Assembly (NCBI GenBank): GCA_016711875.1 | Contig: JADJSD010000001.1 | Location: forward strand, 372,001-436,000 | Length of the DNA: 64,000 nucleotides | Origin: Betaproteobacteria bacterium | GTDB taxonomy: Bacteria; Pseudomonadota; Gammaproteobacteria; Burkholderiales; Usitatibacteraceae | Reading direction: 5' to 3' | Shown here: piece by piece, positions 16,726 to 24,724 of the stretch | Layout: each line of letters begins with the position of its first letter | Position numbering within the stretch: the stretch's first letter is position 1 | The notes under the pieces: model-generated | Seen by the model: only the letters and a program-made list of their open reading frames with translations | What the model was told of the DNA's origin: nothing | Database searches by the model: none | Position numbers and translations under genes: made by a program

Positions 16726-18171
16726 ATGACCTTACTGCACCGCGTCGCCGCCACCGCCGCCGCCCTGATCGCCGCGATTTCCTTCGCCACCGTCGCCTCC
16801 GCGCAAGCCGGAGCCCCGGGCAAGTACTCGACCAAGGCCGCGATGCTGACCATAGGCGAGAACCCGGAGAAGCCCACGGCCGAGCTCTTCTACACGGCCT
16901 ACACGCTCGACGGGGCGGATCCGGCCAAGCGCCCGATCACCTTCTGCTTCAACGGCGGCCCGGGCGCCTCGAGCGTCTACCTGCACATGGCCGCCATCGG
17001 CCCGATGACGGTGGAGATGGGCCCGAACGGCACGCTGCCCTCCGTGCCCGCGAAACTCGCGCCCAACCCGCAGAGCTGGCTCGCCTTCACGGACCTCGTC
17101 TTCATCGACCCCGTGCAGACGGGCTACAGCCGCGCGATGCCGGGCGCCAACGGGGCGCTCGGCGATCCGAAGCCCTGGTTCGAGGCCGAGGCGGACATCC
17201 GCAGCTTCGCGCAGTTCATCCGGCGCTACCTCTCGCAGAACAACCGGTGGCTCTCGCCCAAGGCCCTCGCGGGCGAGAGCTACGGCGGCCTGCGCGTGGC
17301 GGCGCTCTCCAAGCTGCTCATGGAGGAGTACGACGTCAACCTGAACCGCGTGGTGCTCATCTCGCCGCTCCTCAAGGCGTCGATCCCGCCCGCGGATTCG
17401 CGCTACGACCTCGTCGGGATGATGACGACGCTGCCGAGCTACGCGGCCATCGCGGCGGCGCACGGGCGCAACTCGCTGCCGGCCGATCCGGCGAAGCTGC
17501 CCCAGGCGCTGGCGGAAGTGGAGCAGTACGCGCTCGGCGACTACGTGACGAGCCTCGCGAAGCTGGGCCGCTCGTCCAAGGCGGAGGCGGACGCGTTCCA
17601 CGCCCGCGTCGCGGGACTCACCGGCCTCGATGCCAAGGTGATCGAGCAGCAACGCGGCCGGGTGAGCCCGGAGGTGTACGTGAAGAGCCTGCTGCGGGAA
17701 AAGAACCAGGTCCTCGACCGTTACGACGGCCGCATGGCCAACGACGACCCGCTGCCCGAGCACGCGGAGTTCGCCTCGCTCGACAAGATGCTCAGCGTGC
17801 TGAACGGCGTGCTGGCGGGGCCCTATTTCGATTACCTCGAGCGCACGCTGGGCTTCAAGAGCGACCGTCGCTACATCATGCTGAACTTCGCGTCCAACGC
17901 GAAGTGGGATCGCGGCAGCCCGATGGGCTCGCCCGAAGACCTGGCCTACGCGCTCACCATGAACTCGGACCTGAAGGCGCTCGTCGTGCATGGCTACCAC
18001 GACCTCGCGACGCCCTACTTCCGCAGCCGCTACTTGCTCGAGCAGAGCGTGCTCGGCCGGGCATCGCGGCAGCGCCTCTTCTTCGGCACGTATCCCGGCG
18101 GCCACATGTTCTACGTGAACCCCGCGAGCCGCGCGGAGTTCTTCAAGGACGTGTCGGCGTTCTACAAGTAG
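16726..18171 (+). CDS. Secreted serine carboxypeptidase-like protein (peptidase S10)
   Basis: 481 residues with a signal peptide (ending VASAQA). The S10 triad is visible: Ser185 in GESYGG, Asp426 in HGYHDLATP and His460 in GGHMFY. The FNGGPGASSVYLH oxyanion block is also present. The family removes C-terminal residues at acidic pH, and it follows a secreted amidase, suggesting a pair for extracytoplasmic peptide degradation. Confidence 0.92.
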   Translation: MTLLHRVAATAAALIAAISFATVASAQAGAPGKYSTKAAMLTIGENPEKPTAELFYTAYTLDGADPAKRPITFCFNGGPGASSVYLHMAAIGPMTVEMGPNGTLPSVPAKLAPNPQSWLAFTDLVFIDPVQTGYSRAMPGANGALGDPKPWFEAEADIRSFAQFIRRYLSQNNRWLSPKALAGESYGGLRVAALSKLLMEEYDVNLNRVVLISPLLKASIPPADSRYDLVGMMTTLPSYAAIAAAHGRNSLPADPAKLPQALAEVEQYALGDYVTSLAKLGRSSKAEADAFHARVAGLTGLDAKVIEQQRGRVSPEVYVKSLLREKNQVLDRYDGRMANDDPLPEHAEFASLDKMLSVLNGVLAGPYFDYLERTLGFKSDRRYIMLNFASNAKWDRGSPMGSPEDLAYALTMNSDLKALVVHGYHDLATPYFRSRYLLEQSVLGRASRQRLFFGTYPGGHMFYVNPASRAEFFKDVSAFYK

Positions 18172-18183
18172 GGGGCAGGACCT

Positions 18184-18202
18184 CGGCCCCCGCGCGGGGC
18201 CG
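18184..18202. terminator. Possible shared hairpin between convergent genes
   Basis: A GC-only stem of 7 bp (CGGCCCC / GGGGCCG, 5-base loop) between the convergent S10 and GFA stops. There is no T tract on either strand, so intrinsic termination is uncertain. Confidence 0.3.
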
Positions 18203-18208
18203 GACCGC

Positions 18209-18610
18209 CTAGCCGCCGATGCGCTCAGCGTGCTGCGCGCCGTCGTCGCCGATCACGTCCCAGGGCGCCTTCGAGCCCACGAAGATGTGATGGATGACTT
18301 TCAGGGTGTCGCCGGACTCCTCCAGCAGGCCCGCCGGAACGAACATGCGAGCCGGATCGTTGTGGCCCGGCACGCGCGATCCGCAGGTGCGGCAGAAAAA
18401 CGTCTCCCATTGGGTGCCGGGCTTGGTCCACGCGGCGATCGCGTCCTCGCCCCGGACCCACCGGAACCGCTCGTTCGCCACGATCATCACGGCGATGCCG
18501 TTCGTGCCCGTGGACCGGCGGCAGAGGGAGCAGTGGCACATGTAGATGCCGGATACCGGCTCGTCGAACTCGAAGCGGACGGCGCCGCAGCTGCATTGCC
18601 CTTGTCCCAT
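18209..18610 (-). CDS. GFA-family zinc-binding protein
   Basis: 133 residues. The zinc ligands CSCGAVRF, CHCSLCRR and FFCRTCGS are the signature of the glutathione-dependent formaldehyde-activating (Gfa/CENP-V) domain. Assignment to formaldehyde metabolism is by family only; many members have unknown roles. Confidence 0.9.
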   Translation of the reverse strand: MGQGQCSCGAVRFEFDEPVSGIYMCHCSLCRRSTGTNGIAVMIVANERFRWVRGEDAIAAWTKPGTQWETFFCRTCGSRVPGHNDPARMFVPAGLLEESGDTLKVIHHIFVGSKAPWDVIGDDGAQHAERIGG

Positions 18611-18665
18611 CGCTCTCTCCCTTGATCCGGTTCAACCGCCCGCGACGGACGGATCCTTCGCGGCG

Positions 18666-19145
18666 CTAGCCGGCATGAGGCAGCCCGATCGCCATCCAGC
18701 GCAAGCCCCGCTCGATCTTCCAGTCCGTCCAGCCCCGCTTTCGATAGAAGCCGTAGGCGCGAAGCGTCGTGTCGAGATCCGTCGTGAGCCACGCCCGCCC
18801 GCAGCCCGACGCGGCGAGCCAGTCCTCGGCCAGCGCCATCAGCCGGCCGCCGATGCCCCTTCCCTCGTAGCCCGGCAGCACGGCGATGACCAGGAACTCC
18901 GCGCTCGCGCGATCGGCCATGCAGAAGGCCACGACCTCGCCCGCGTCGGTGCACACCCAGCCGCGCGTCGACGCGCGAAGGCTTTCCTCGACGCTCTCCG
19001 GCGTGATGCCGATCCGCCGCAGGTCGTCGACCGTCATCGCGTTCTCGCGCGTCATGGGGCGGACGCGGAAGAGCGACGGGATGTCGGCGACGGTCACCTC
19101 GCGGAATTCTATGCCGCCGTCCTTCGCCGCCTTCACTTGCCCCAT
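18666..19145 (-). CDS. GNAT-family N-acetyltransferase
   Basis: 159 residues. Motif A is AVLPGYEGRGIGGRLMALAEDWL, and the C-terminus has YGFYRKRGW. The start at ATG 19145 lies in MGQVKAAKDG. It is a single-domain protein; substrate unknown. Confidence 0.88.
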   Translation of the reverse strand: MGQVKAAKDGGIEFREVTVADIPSLFRVRPMTRENAMTVDDLRRIGITPESVEESLRASTRGWVCTDAGEVVAFCMADRASAEFLVIAVLPGYEGRGIGGRLMALAEDWLAASGCGRAWLTTDLDTTLRAYGFYRKRGWTDWKIERGLRWMAIGLPHAG

Positions 19146-19206
19146 CGGATCGCGTTCGGCGCCCTGAAAGCGCCTCGGGCGAAGATCGCACCCGCTTGCG
19201 AAGGGC

Positions 19207-19797
19207 TCATGGCCGCCCCTCGGACTTCAAGGGCGCGGCGACCTTGTAGGCGCTGAGGACAATGCCGGACGGCATCGCCCTCGAGCTGACCAGTTCGAAC
19301 GCGCGCCCCGGGGTTCCCTGTGCGAAGAAGCGCTTTCCCGCGCCGAGCAGGGCCGGGTAGACGATCAGCAGGACTTCATCCGCCAGCCCCTCGGCGAGCA
19401 GGGTCGACGTCAGCGTGGAGCTGCCCGACAGCACGAGGTCCCGGTCCCCCTCCGACTTGACGCGGCGAAGGCCCTCGACGAAGTCCGGCCCCAGCCCTTC
19501 GCAAGGACCCCACTCGAGGCTCTCCGGACGGTGGGTGACGACGTATTTCACCGCGGCATTGAGCCGGTCCGCCATCGGGCTGCCGGGCGCCTTCGGCCAG
19601 TAGCCCGACCAGCTGTCGTAGGTGCGCCGGCCGAGCAGCAGGTCGAAGCGCTCGCCGTGCGCGGCCAGCACGGCGTCGCGGCCTTCGGGCGTGCGGTAGG
19701 GGGCGGTCCAGTCGCCGTAGGGGAAATCGTCACCATCGCCGGAGACCTGGATCACGCCGTCCAGCGAGATGTGTTCGATGATCTTCAGCTTCCGCAT
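19207..19797 (-). CDS. Dihydrofolate reductase-family (RibD C-terminal-like) protein
   Basis: 196 residues. The opening MRKLKIIEHISLDGVIQ, FDLLLGRRTYDSWSGYW and the loop LVLSGSSTLTSTLL are the pattern of the DHFR-like/RibD C-terminal reductase family. It is the stand-alone form, without the deaminase domain of RibD. An NADPH-dependent reductase role is expected; substrate unknown. Confidence 0.9.
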   Translation of the reverse strand: MRKLKIIEHISLDGVIQVSGDGDDFPYGDWTAPYRTPEGRDAVLAAHGERFDLLLGRRTYDSWSGYWPKAPGSPMADRLNAAVKYVVTHRPESLEWGPCEGLGPDFVEGLRRVKSEGDRDLVLSGSSTLTSTLLAEGLADEVLLIVYPALLGAGKRFFAQGTPGRAFELVSSRAMPSGIVLSAYKVAAPLKSEGRP

Positions 19798-19864
19798 CCG
19801 GATGTCCTTGTTATCGGGCTGGCGTACCTGATGATGGCGATCCGGCCAAACGTCGGGCGGGAAG

Positions 19865-20245
19865 TCACCCCCGCCCCATGAGGCCGATGAGAAGAATCAC
19901 GAAGCCCAGGGCGCCCACGGCCAGTTGCATCGTGTAGAGATTGCCGGCAAGCCGAGCCGATGTCGGGCTTTCCGGCGGATAGCGAACTTCGACCTTCTGT
20001 CCGACGCGAAGCTTCGTGTTCGTCCGCAGGGCTTCCGTGGCCTCGATCGTCGCGCCGTCGGGAAGCCTGAAGGCGATGACGGGCGCAACCAATACCCCGT
20101 CGTCCGCAATGGGATGCGGATCCGGCTCGAGGCGCACGACGGTTCCCGTGGCCTTGCGCCAGGATCGATAGCCCAGCCAGTGAAGCCCCGCCAGCGGCCA
20201 CGACAGCATCATGGAGCCTCCGATCCAAAGGGCGGCTTCGATCAT
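19865..20245 (-). CDS. DUF3592 membrane protein
   Basis: 126 residues. One N-terminal helix, a soluble DUF3592 beta domain (RKATGTVVRLE to GQKVEVRYPPESPTSARL), and a C-terminal helix (VGALGFVILLIGLMG). The family has no assigned biochemical function. Confidence 0.82.
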   Translation of the reverse strand: MIEAALWIGGSMMLSWPLAGLHWLGYRSWRKATGTVVRLEPDPHPIADDGVLVAPVIAFRLPDGATIEATEALRTNTKLRVGQKVEVRYPPESPTSARLAGNLYTMQLAVGALGFVILLIGLMGRG

Positions 20246-20325
20246 GCGGCAAGACGCAGGTTGAATTCCATCGATCGGCCCTCTTACATTGGCCCGGATG
20301 CCGCTATCGCCGCTTCCGGGGCACG

Positions 20326-20901
20326 TCATCCAATGGGGGTGGCCACGCGAAACCGCAGCCCCTCCCGGTTGCCATATTGTGCGGGCTTCGTGAATCGTTC
20401 GACCAGCACCCCGCCATTGGCCTCGATGACCCTTCGCGAGGCGTGATTGTCCAGGTCGGTGGTGATCTCCACGTGGGACAACCCTTCGTCGCGGGCATGC
20501 ACGAGCATCTGCCGGAGCGCCGCCTTCGCGTAGCCCCGCCCGCGCTTCCAGGGGACGACCGAGTAGCCGATGTGCCCGAGCACGTACGCAGGCAAAGCCA
20601 GGGTTCCCGGCTGCCACCGCAGGCTGATGGCGCCGCAGAATTCCCCGTCCCACATCCAGAGCAGGTACCCGGGAAGCCGCGGTACCTTCGAGCCGTCCGG
20701 AAGCGCGATGGGCGGACCCTTCGCCTCGCGGTCGCATTGGCGCTCGATGAAGAGGACCGGATCGCGCTCGATTTCCGCGAGGTCTTCGCGCGCGGTCTCC
20801 GCCTCACGCGCGCTGTTGGGCGACCAGCTTTTCCTCAGCGCCTCGACGTAGGCCGGCAGGCGCTCCTTCGAGGCGGGGACGAGTTTCAACGCGTTTGCCA
20901 T
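20326..20901 (-). CDS. GNAT-family N-acetyltransferase
   Basis: 191 residues from the ATG at 20901; the longer frame (to 20925) adds a weakly supported extension. Motif A is YSVVPWKRGRGYAKAALRQML and HASRRVIEANGG is the following helix, as in the RimJ/RimL-like branch. It lies immediately outside the integron remnant. Confidence 0.87.
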   Translation of the reverse strand: MANALKLVPASKERLPAYVEALRKSWSPNSAREAETAREDLAEIERDPVLFIERQCDREAKGPPIALPDGSKVPRLPGYLLWMWDGEFCGAISLRWQPGTLALPAYVLGHIGYSVVPWKRGRGYAKAALRQMLVHARDEGLSHVEITTDLDNHASRRVIEANGGVLVERFTKPAQYGNREGLRFRVATPIG

Positions 20902-20935
20902 GTCGAGACGCTCGCCGGCTGCCAAAGGGTCGAGA

Positions 20936-21064
20936 TCAAAGCAATCCCATCGACTGGAGCACGGCGCGCACGATCAGCTCCCGCTTGGGCAAGTCTTCCA
21001 GGCGCCGCGGCGTGTCCATGTTCAGGGCGAAGAAGACGGTGCCCTCGCGCAAGAAGGGTGAACC
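20936..21064 (-). pseudogene. Fragment resembling the 3' end of a class D beta-lactamase gene
   Basis: About 42 codons are open to a TGA at 20936 and read REGTVFFALNMDTPRR, then LEDLPKRELIVRAVLQSMG. This resembles the last strand and helix of class D (OXA-type) enzymes (the FFALNMD segment and the final KR...L helix). No upstream part exists: the frame begins abruptly at the end of the next gene, so the sequence is a truncated remnant. The identification rests on a short match and needs a profile search. Confidence 0.45.
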
Positions 21065-21065
21065 A

Positions 21066-21476
21066 CTAGAAGTGCTCCTCCAGGAATGCTGCGGCTCGTT
21101 CCGAGACGCCCACGATCTTGTTGGTGGCCTGGCGATAGAACTTGAAGTTCAGCTCCGACTCCGGGCTCTCGGATTCCCAGTCCGTGCAGGCCCTCAGTTC
21201 AGCCCTGCCGAGCTTTCGCTTCGCGCGGGCGGTTCGCTCGATCGTGATGCTGACCCGGGGCGTTTGCCTTTCAACGCCCGGGACCCTCGGCGTCGGGGTC
21301 GAAGCCGTGACTGTGCCACGGGCGATCAGGCCCGACCCGCCTTCGTTCTCGCTGGCGAAGACATAGATGACGTCACCTGCCGAGACATGCTTCCCCCCGT
21401 ACATGGTCTTCTGCCGTTCGAGCAGGAAGGTCCCGGCGTTTGGATCGATGACTTCGGTCTTGACGGCGAAGATCAC
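21066..21476 (-). CDS. Hypothetical PUA/EVE-like protein, distal end of cassette array
   Basis: 136 residues from the GTG at 21476. GDVIYVFASENEGGSGLIARGTVT resembles the nucleic-acid-binding EVE/PUA-like fold. It ends directly against the beta-lactamase-like fragment. It probably belonged to the integron (same strand, one-gene spacing), but neither flank retains a clear attC, so its cassette status is inferred. Confidence 0.6.
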   Translation of the reverse strand: MIFAVKTEVIDPNAGTFLLERQKTMYGGKHVSAGDVIYVFASENEGGSGLIARGTVTASTPTPRVPGVERQTPRVSITIERTARAKRKLGRAELRACTDWESESPESELNFKFYRQATNKIVGVSERAAAFLEEHF

Positions 21477-21579
21477 GGGAAATCCCCTTGTGCCCGATGC
21501 GGCGAACGTGGATGTGCGCTGCCTGGCGAACGTTCAATGCGGTCGGAACTGGCCAGCCGATTCGCATCCCGGGCCAGCG

Positions 21580-21969
21580 CTATGCCGTTGGAGGTGAAGC
21601 CCCGGGTTCATGACATACCGCCTCGATGTTGTGCCCATCGGGGCCGATAACGAAGGCGGCATAGTAGTTCCGGCTGTACTGAGGGCGAGGCCCCGGCGGC
21701 CCGTTGTCCTTTCCACCGGCTTCCAGCGCCGCGCGATGGAAGGCGTCGACCTGCCGGCGATTCTCGGCGACGAATGCCAAGTGCAGGTACGCAGGCTTCT
21801 CCTCGGTTTGATACAGGCACAGTGAGACCTTTCCATTCGGCTGGCTGAGCTCGACACCGGCCGGCGGCCACTCGGTGACGACGGTCACGCCGAGCGGTTC
21901 GAGCGCCTTGAGGAAGAAAGCCTTGCTCGCGGCATAGTCGCTGACGCCGAACTTGACATGGTCAAACAT
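21580..21969 (-). CDS. VOC-family (glyoxalase-like) protein
   Basis: 129 residues. MFDHVKFGVSDYAASKAFFL, AYLHLAFVAENRRQVDAF and the C-terminal NYYAAFVIGPDGHNIEAV are the two beta-alpha-beta modules of the VOC fold. Likely a cassette: same orientation as the array, with a decayed attC-like stretch upstream (21970-22034). Downstream only a faint remnant (around 21520-21580) is visible. Substrate unknown. Confidence 0.82.
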   Translation of the reverse strand: MFDHVKFGVSDYAASKAFFLKALEPLGVTVVTEWPPAGVELSQPNGKVSLCLYQTEEKPAYLHLAFVAENRRQVDAFHRAALEAGGKDNGPPGPRPQYSRNYYAAFVIGPDGHNIEAVCHEPGASPPTA

Positions 21970-22034
21970 GAATTCTCCCGAAGGGCGCGGCCAGGTGCAT
22001 GCCGTACCGGGCCGGCTCGAGCGAGGGGTCAGGC
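21970..22034 (-). repeat. Decayed attC site (cassette 14)
   Basis: The inner part is still recognisable: GGCCAGGTGCATGCCG and GGCCGGCTCGAGCGA align with the same blocks in the intact attC sites. The R'' core reads GTCAGGC (22028-22034) instead of GTTAGRY, and the R' end is lost. Confidence 0.55.
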
Positions 22035-22535
22035 ATCCCTGCGCCGCTTGCCGCGTCGGCCGACGAGCCTGCGAAGAATCCGAACCCAGGGTGACCATGC
22101 CACAAGCGTAGGCGGCTCGCCTAGAGCCACCTGCGCATGGGTCAAGGCGTCTTCGACGAGTGCGTCATGCAGCGGACGGAAGGCCATGGGCCAGGAGAGC
22201 CTCGCGGCCCCGACGAGCGACATGTCGATCGTGTGACGGAGAATGGTTCCGGAAGTGCCGTGCCCCAGGACCTCGAACCAATGGGTGCCCACATAGCCCC
22301 GTGGCGAGTTGAACCGAAATATGACCTTCCGGCCCGGTTCGTAGGCGATGACCGAATAGCGGATGGGCCCATGGCCGCCGCTGGCACCTATGCCGAGTGG
22401 CTTGTCCAGGCGCATCCGCGGCCAGTGCCGGGATGGCCACAGCGCGTCGTCTGGGGAGGACAGCCCATCCAGCAGCCGTGCGGCTTGTTCCGGGCTGGAG
22501 CGAAGGTGGCGTTCGTGGACGTTGACTACGTGCAC
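22029..22535 (-). CDS. SRPBCC-family protein (cassette 14)
   Basis: 168 residues from the GTG at 22535, chosen because AGGAC lies 6 bases upstream; the longer frame to 22589 reads through the attC. A START/SRPBCC pattern is suggested by YSVIAYEPGRKVIFRFN, GTHWFEVLGHGTSGTILRHTIDM. The TGA lies inside the R'' core of the attC. Probably a ligand-binding domain; ligand unknown. Confidence 0.7.
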   Translation of the reverse strand: MHVVNVHERHLRSSPEQAARLLDGLSSPDDALWPSRHWPRMRLDKPLGIGASGGHGPIRYSVIAYEPGRKVIFRFNSPRGYVGTHWFEVLGHGTSGTILRHTIDMSLVGAARLSWPMAFRPLHDALVEDALTHAQVALGEPPTLVAWSPWVRILRRLVGRRGKRRRDA

Positions 22536-22543
22536 GGTGTTGT

Positions 22544-22613
22544 CCTGTGATGCTTCAAGTTGACGCTGCGCGCCGGGTCGACACCACACGGACGCTCGAA
22601 TGATCTGTCAGGG
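22544..22613 (-). repeat. Decayed attC site (cassette 13)
   Basis: About 70 bp. The TTCAAGTTGACGCTGCG and GGACGCTCGAATGATCTG blocks match the intact sites, but R' has lost its AAC core and R'' is GTCAGGG (22607-22613). Confidence 0.6.
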
Positions 22614-23039
22614 CGCGGCGTGGCCAAGTGACGGACTCCGGTCTCCCCACCCGTAGAGCTGCGCGTGGCCTTGTTCGTCGACTTCGATATAGGCATAGGA
22701 ATCATCTTCTTCCCCTCCCCTGCGCGGGAGCCTCCAGAAGTGGGCACGACCGTGGCTGTCGGCCAGCATTCCCAAGTAGACCAACTCGTCGGCCCTCAGC
22801 GCACCTTCATGACCTACCTCTCCGAGTTCCCTTCGCAAGTAGCGAGGCAGTTCCCTTTCTTCCTCCTCATGAAGCCCGGTCGTGCCGAACCAGGGGGCAG
22901 CCTCCACCAGGCTCGCATCAATCTTCCACCTGCGATCCACTTCGGCCGACGCTTCCGCGTAAACACGTCGCCAGAAGCGAGCGAGACGCCAAGCTCCGTA
23001 GATGACGAGAATTCCGATTGCAGCGAGAACGTATGCCAT
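22608..23039 (-). CDS. Hypothetical single-pass membrane protein (cassette 13)
   Basis: 143 residues. One N-terminal transmembrane helix (about 2-18), then an acidic cytoplasmic or periplasmic domain with HEEEERELPRYLRRELGEVGHEG and AYIEVDEQGHAQLYGWG. No family recognised. Its TGA lies in the adjoining R'' core. Confidence 0.62.
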   Translation of the reverse strand: MAYVLAAIGILVIYGAWRLARFWRRVYAEASAEVDRRWKIDASLVEAAPWFGTTGLHEEEERELPRYLRRELGEVGHEGALRADELVYLGMLADSHGRAHFWRLPRRGGEEDDSYAYIEVDEQGHAQLYGWGDRSPSLGHAAP

Positions 23040-23046
23040 GACTGCG

Positions 23047-23118
23047 CTCTAACGATGAAGTCGAGCGGCCGGACGCCACCCACCTGTGGCGCAGGGACGC
23101 TCGAACGATCCGCCAGGC
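23047..23118 (-). repeat. attC site, short and partly decayed (cassette 12)
   Basis: 72 bp. R' is CTCTAAC (23047-23053), intact at AAC. The arms GTCGAGCGGC and GGACGCTCGAAC pair. R'' is GCCAGGC (23112-23118), with both T positions of GTT changed to C. Confidence 0.72.
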
Positions 23119-23125
23119 GCCATGC

Positions 23126-23548
23126 TCACATCACGACCGAGAAGTTGAACCTGGCGCCCGCGGCGTCCGCCTTCCTCGCGTACTCGATGCTCTCCGTCAG
23201 CTCGGCAACGACCGCATCATAGTCGTTCTTCATCAGGCCAAATCGCGGCTTCTCGGTCGTAATCGTGTTGAGAAGGCCTTCCAGAATCGCGAGGGCCTCG
23301 CCCGCGGGCTTCCACACGCCATCGCGAGCCATGAGTTCCTCGGTCGATTCCATTCCTTCCGGCAGTTCGTCGTCACCCATGTTGAACTGCAGGTCGGTGT
23401 GATCAAGCAGGCTGGAGAATGACCCGACTTTCGCAGCGCCAGCCAGTTTGTCCAGCTTTTCGACGTGCTTGTACAGTGCCCACATGTCGCTTTCGTCGGA
23501 CTCCACATTTCCACCGAGAAGGTGGTTGGCCCAAAGAACGGTGCTCAC
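23126..23548 (-). CDS. Hypothetical protein (cassette 12)
   Basis: 140 residues from the GTG at 23548, chosen over 23593 because AGGGAGG lies 5 bases upstream. The protein begins VSTVLWANHLLGGNVESDESD and is rich in acidic residues and helices (DDELPEGMESTEELMA, ESIEYARKADAAG). I do not know its function. Confidence 0.65.
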   Translation of the reverse strand: MSTVLWANHLLGGNVESDESDMWALYKHVEKLDKLAGAAKVGSFSSLLDHTDLQFNMGDDELPEGMESTEELMARDGVWKPAGEALAILEGLLNTITTEKPRFGLMKNDYDAVVAELTESIEYARKADAAGARFNFSVVM

Positions 23549-23621
23549 GGTTTCCTCCCTGTGCCTGACGTCGTGGATCACCCGCGAGTCCACATGTAGC
23601 GACTGACGGTCTTTCGGCTAC

Positions 23622-23671
23622 CCTGGAATGACATGACCGTGTCTTCGGCATGAACGAAGGCGCGGTCAGGC
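23622..23671 (-). repeat. Decayed attC remnant (cassette 11)
   Basis: The R'' core GTCAGGC (23665-23671) and a neighbouring ATGAACGAAG block remain; no convincing R' end. Supported mainly by its place after a cassette gene and by the same GTCAGGC form seen at other distal sites. Confidence 0.4.
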
Positions 23672-24058
23672 ATCCAGTCGCTTCTCTTCGTAGGCGGTGC
23701 AGAGCAACACTCTCCATCCTTCACCCGTGCGGATCAAGTTGTAGGTGGTGTTGAAATGCCACGGTGCTTGCCCACCGGTTCGATCAATTTGCCAAGCCAG
23801 ATCCGCCACCGCGCAGTTCTCTCCTTGCGCCAGGAAAGACGCCTCCTCGAACTTCGCGGACAGAAAGCCATTGGCCCTGTAGAGCTCGCACAGCGCGACC
23901 ATGTTGTCGCGCACGGGCTCATATGACGGCCAATGCGTGTACCCCTTGTCCGAGGCGATTCCGGAGGGAACCGCATATAGCCGGGCAACGGCCTCACCGT
24001 CGAGGCGGTTGAATGCCGCGCTGTACTGCTCGAAGAATTCCCGGATGTCCGCAGTCAT
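23666..24058 (-). CDS. NTF2-like/SnoaL-type protein (cassette 11)
   Basis: 130 residues. The N-terminal helix MTADIREFFEQYSAAFNRLD, then SFLAQGENCAVADLAWQIDR and YNLIRTGEGWRVLLCTAYE, are typical of the DUF4440/SnoaL NTF2 fold. The ATG is 9 bases after the crossover GTTAGGC, the usual spacing in cassettes. Its TGA lies in the next R'' core. Confidence 0.75.
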   Translation of the reverse strand: MTADIREFFEQYSAAFNRLDGEAVARLYAVPSGIASDKGYTHWPSYEPVRDNMVALCELYRANGFLSAKFEEASFLAQGENCAVADLAWQIDRTGGQAPWHFNTTYNLIRTGEGWRVLLCTAYEEKRLDA

Positions 24059-24066
24059 GACTTGAT

Positions 24067-24104
24067 GCCTAACGATGAAGTCGAACGGCTTCAAGCGCAA
24101 GCCG
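24067..24104 (-). repeat. Half attC site fused to a coding region (cassette 10)
   Basis: R' is intact (GCCTAAC, 24067-24073) and is followed by the left-arm block GATGAAGTCGAACGGC, but the rest of the site, including R'', is missing. The left half runs straight into the TPR-like gene. Confidence 0.65.
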
Positions 24105-24602
24105 CGATGACTCCTGCTTGGGGTCGCCGAGCTTGATGCGGATGGCAAGCGCCTCGGAGATGCGGGCCTCGGCTTCCGGGAAGCGTCCCTGCTCGGCGAG
24201 ATTGCGTCCCCAATGATGCAGCACGAGTGCCTCGAGACGCGTCCACCCGCCCGTGGTGCACAGACCGTGCGCCTTGGCGAAGCAGGCATCTGCCTCGATC
24301 CTGTTTCCGGTGTACTGGAGGGCAGTGGCGTATGCGTTCCAGAACCAGCCGGAAGGCTCTTCTCCAGGCAACGCCTCGGCGTGTACTGCGTGCTCGCCCA
24401 GCACACGCAGCGCTTCCAGTTCTCTTCGATCCGTCGTCAGCATGCTGGCGAGATCAGCGGCATGGTCTACGGTGGCACGCCTGTCGTTCTCCGAGATCGC
24501 CTGGTCGAGCTTGCGACGCACCTCGCTGATGCCCCGGGCATGAGCCTCGGCATCGGGTGCGGTGTAACGCATGAACTCGGCGACGGACTGGGACTCTTGC
24601 AC
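24069..24602 (-). CDS. TPR-like protein (cassette 10), 3' end made from attC
   Basis: 177 residues from GTG 24602. Two or three tetratricopeptide-like helix pairs are visible (WFWNAYATALQYTGNRIEADACFAKA; LVLHHWGRNLAEQGRFPEAEARISEAL). The final residues ALEAVRLHR are encoded by the half attC, so the original C-terminus has been replaced after a deletion. A protein-binding role is expected. Confidence 0.7.
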   Translation of the reverse strand: MQESQSVAEFMRYTAPDAEAHARGISEVRRKLDQAISENDRRATVDHAADLASMLTTDRRELEALRVLGEHAVHAEALPGEEPSGWFWNAYATALQYTGNRIEADACFAKAHGLCTTGGWTRLEALVLHHWGRNLAEQGRFPEAEARISEALAIRIKLGDPKQESSRLALEAVRLHR

Positions 24603-24617
24603 GAAGGCTCCCGCGCT

Positions 24618-24695
24618 GTCTAACGTTCGACATGAGCGGCGTTCGTAGACAGGCGAGGCCTGCCGGAGGACGTCCGCTCGATGGAGGGGTCAGGC
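24618..24695 (-). repeat. Divergent attC site (cassette 9)
   Basis: 78 bp. R' GTCTAAC (24618-24624) is intact; R'' is GTCAGGC (24689-24695). Arms GAGCGG and CCGCTC pair. A second candidate core GTTAGCA lies 13 bp further right (24708-24714), so the exact end is uncertain. Confidence 0.62.
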
Positions 24696-24724
24696 GACAC
24701 GACGACTGTTAGCATGCAATCACG

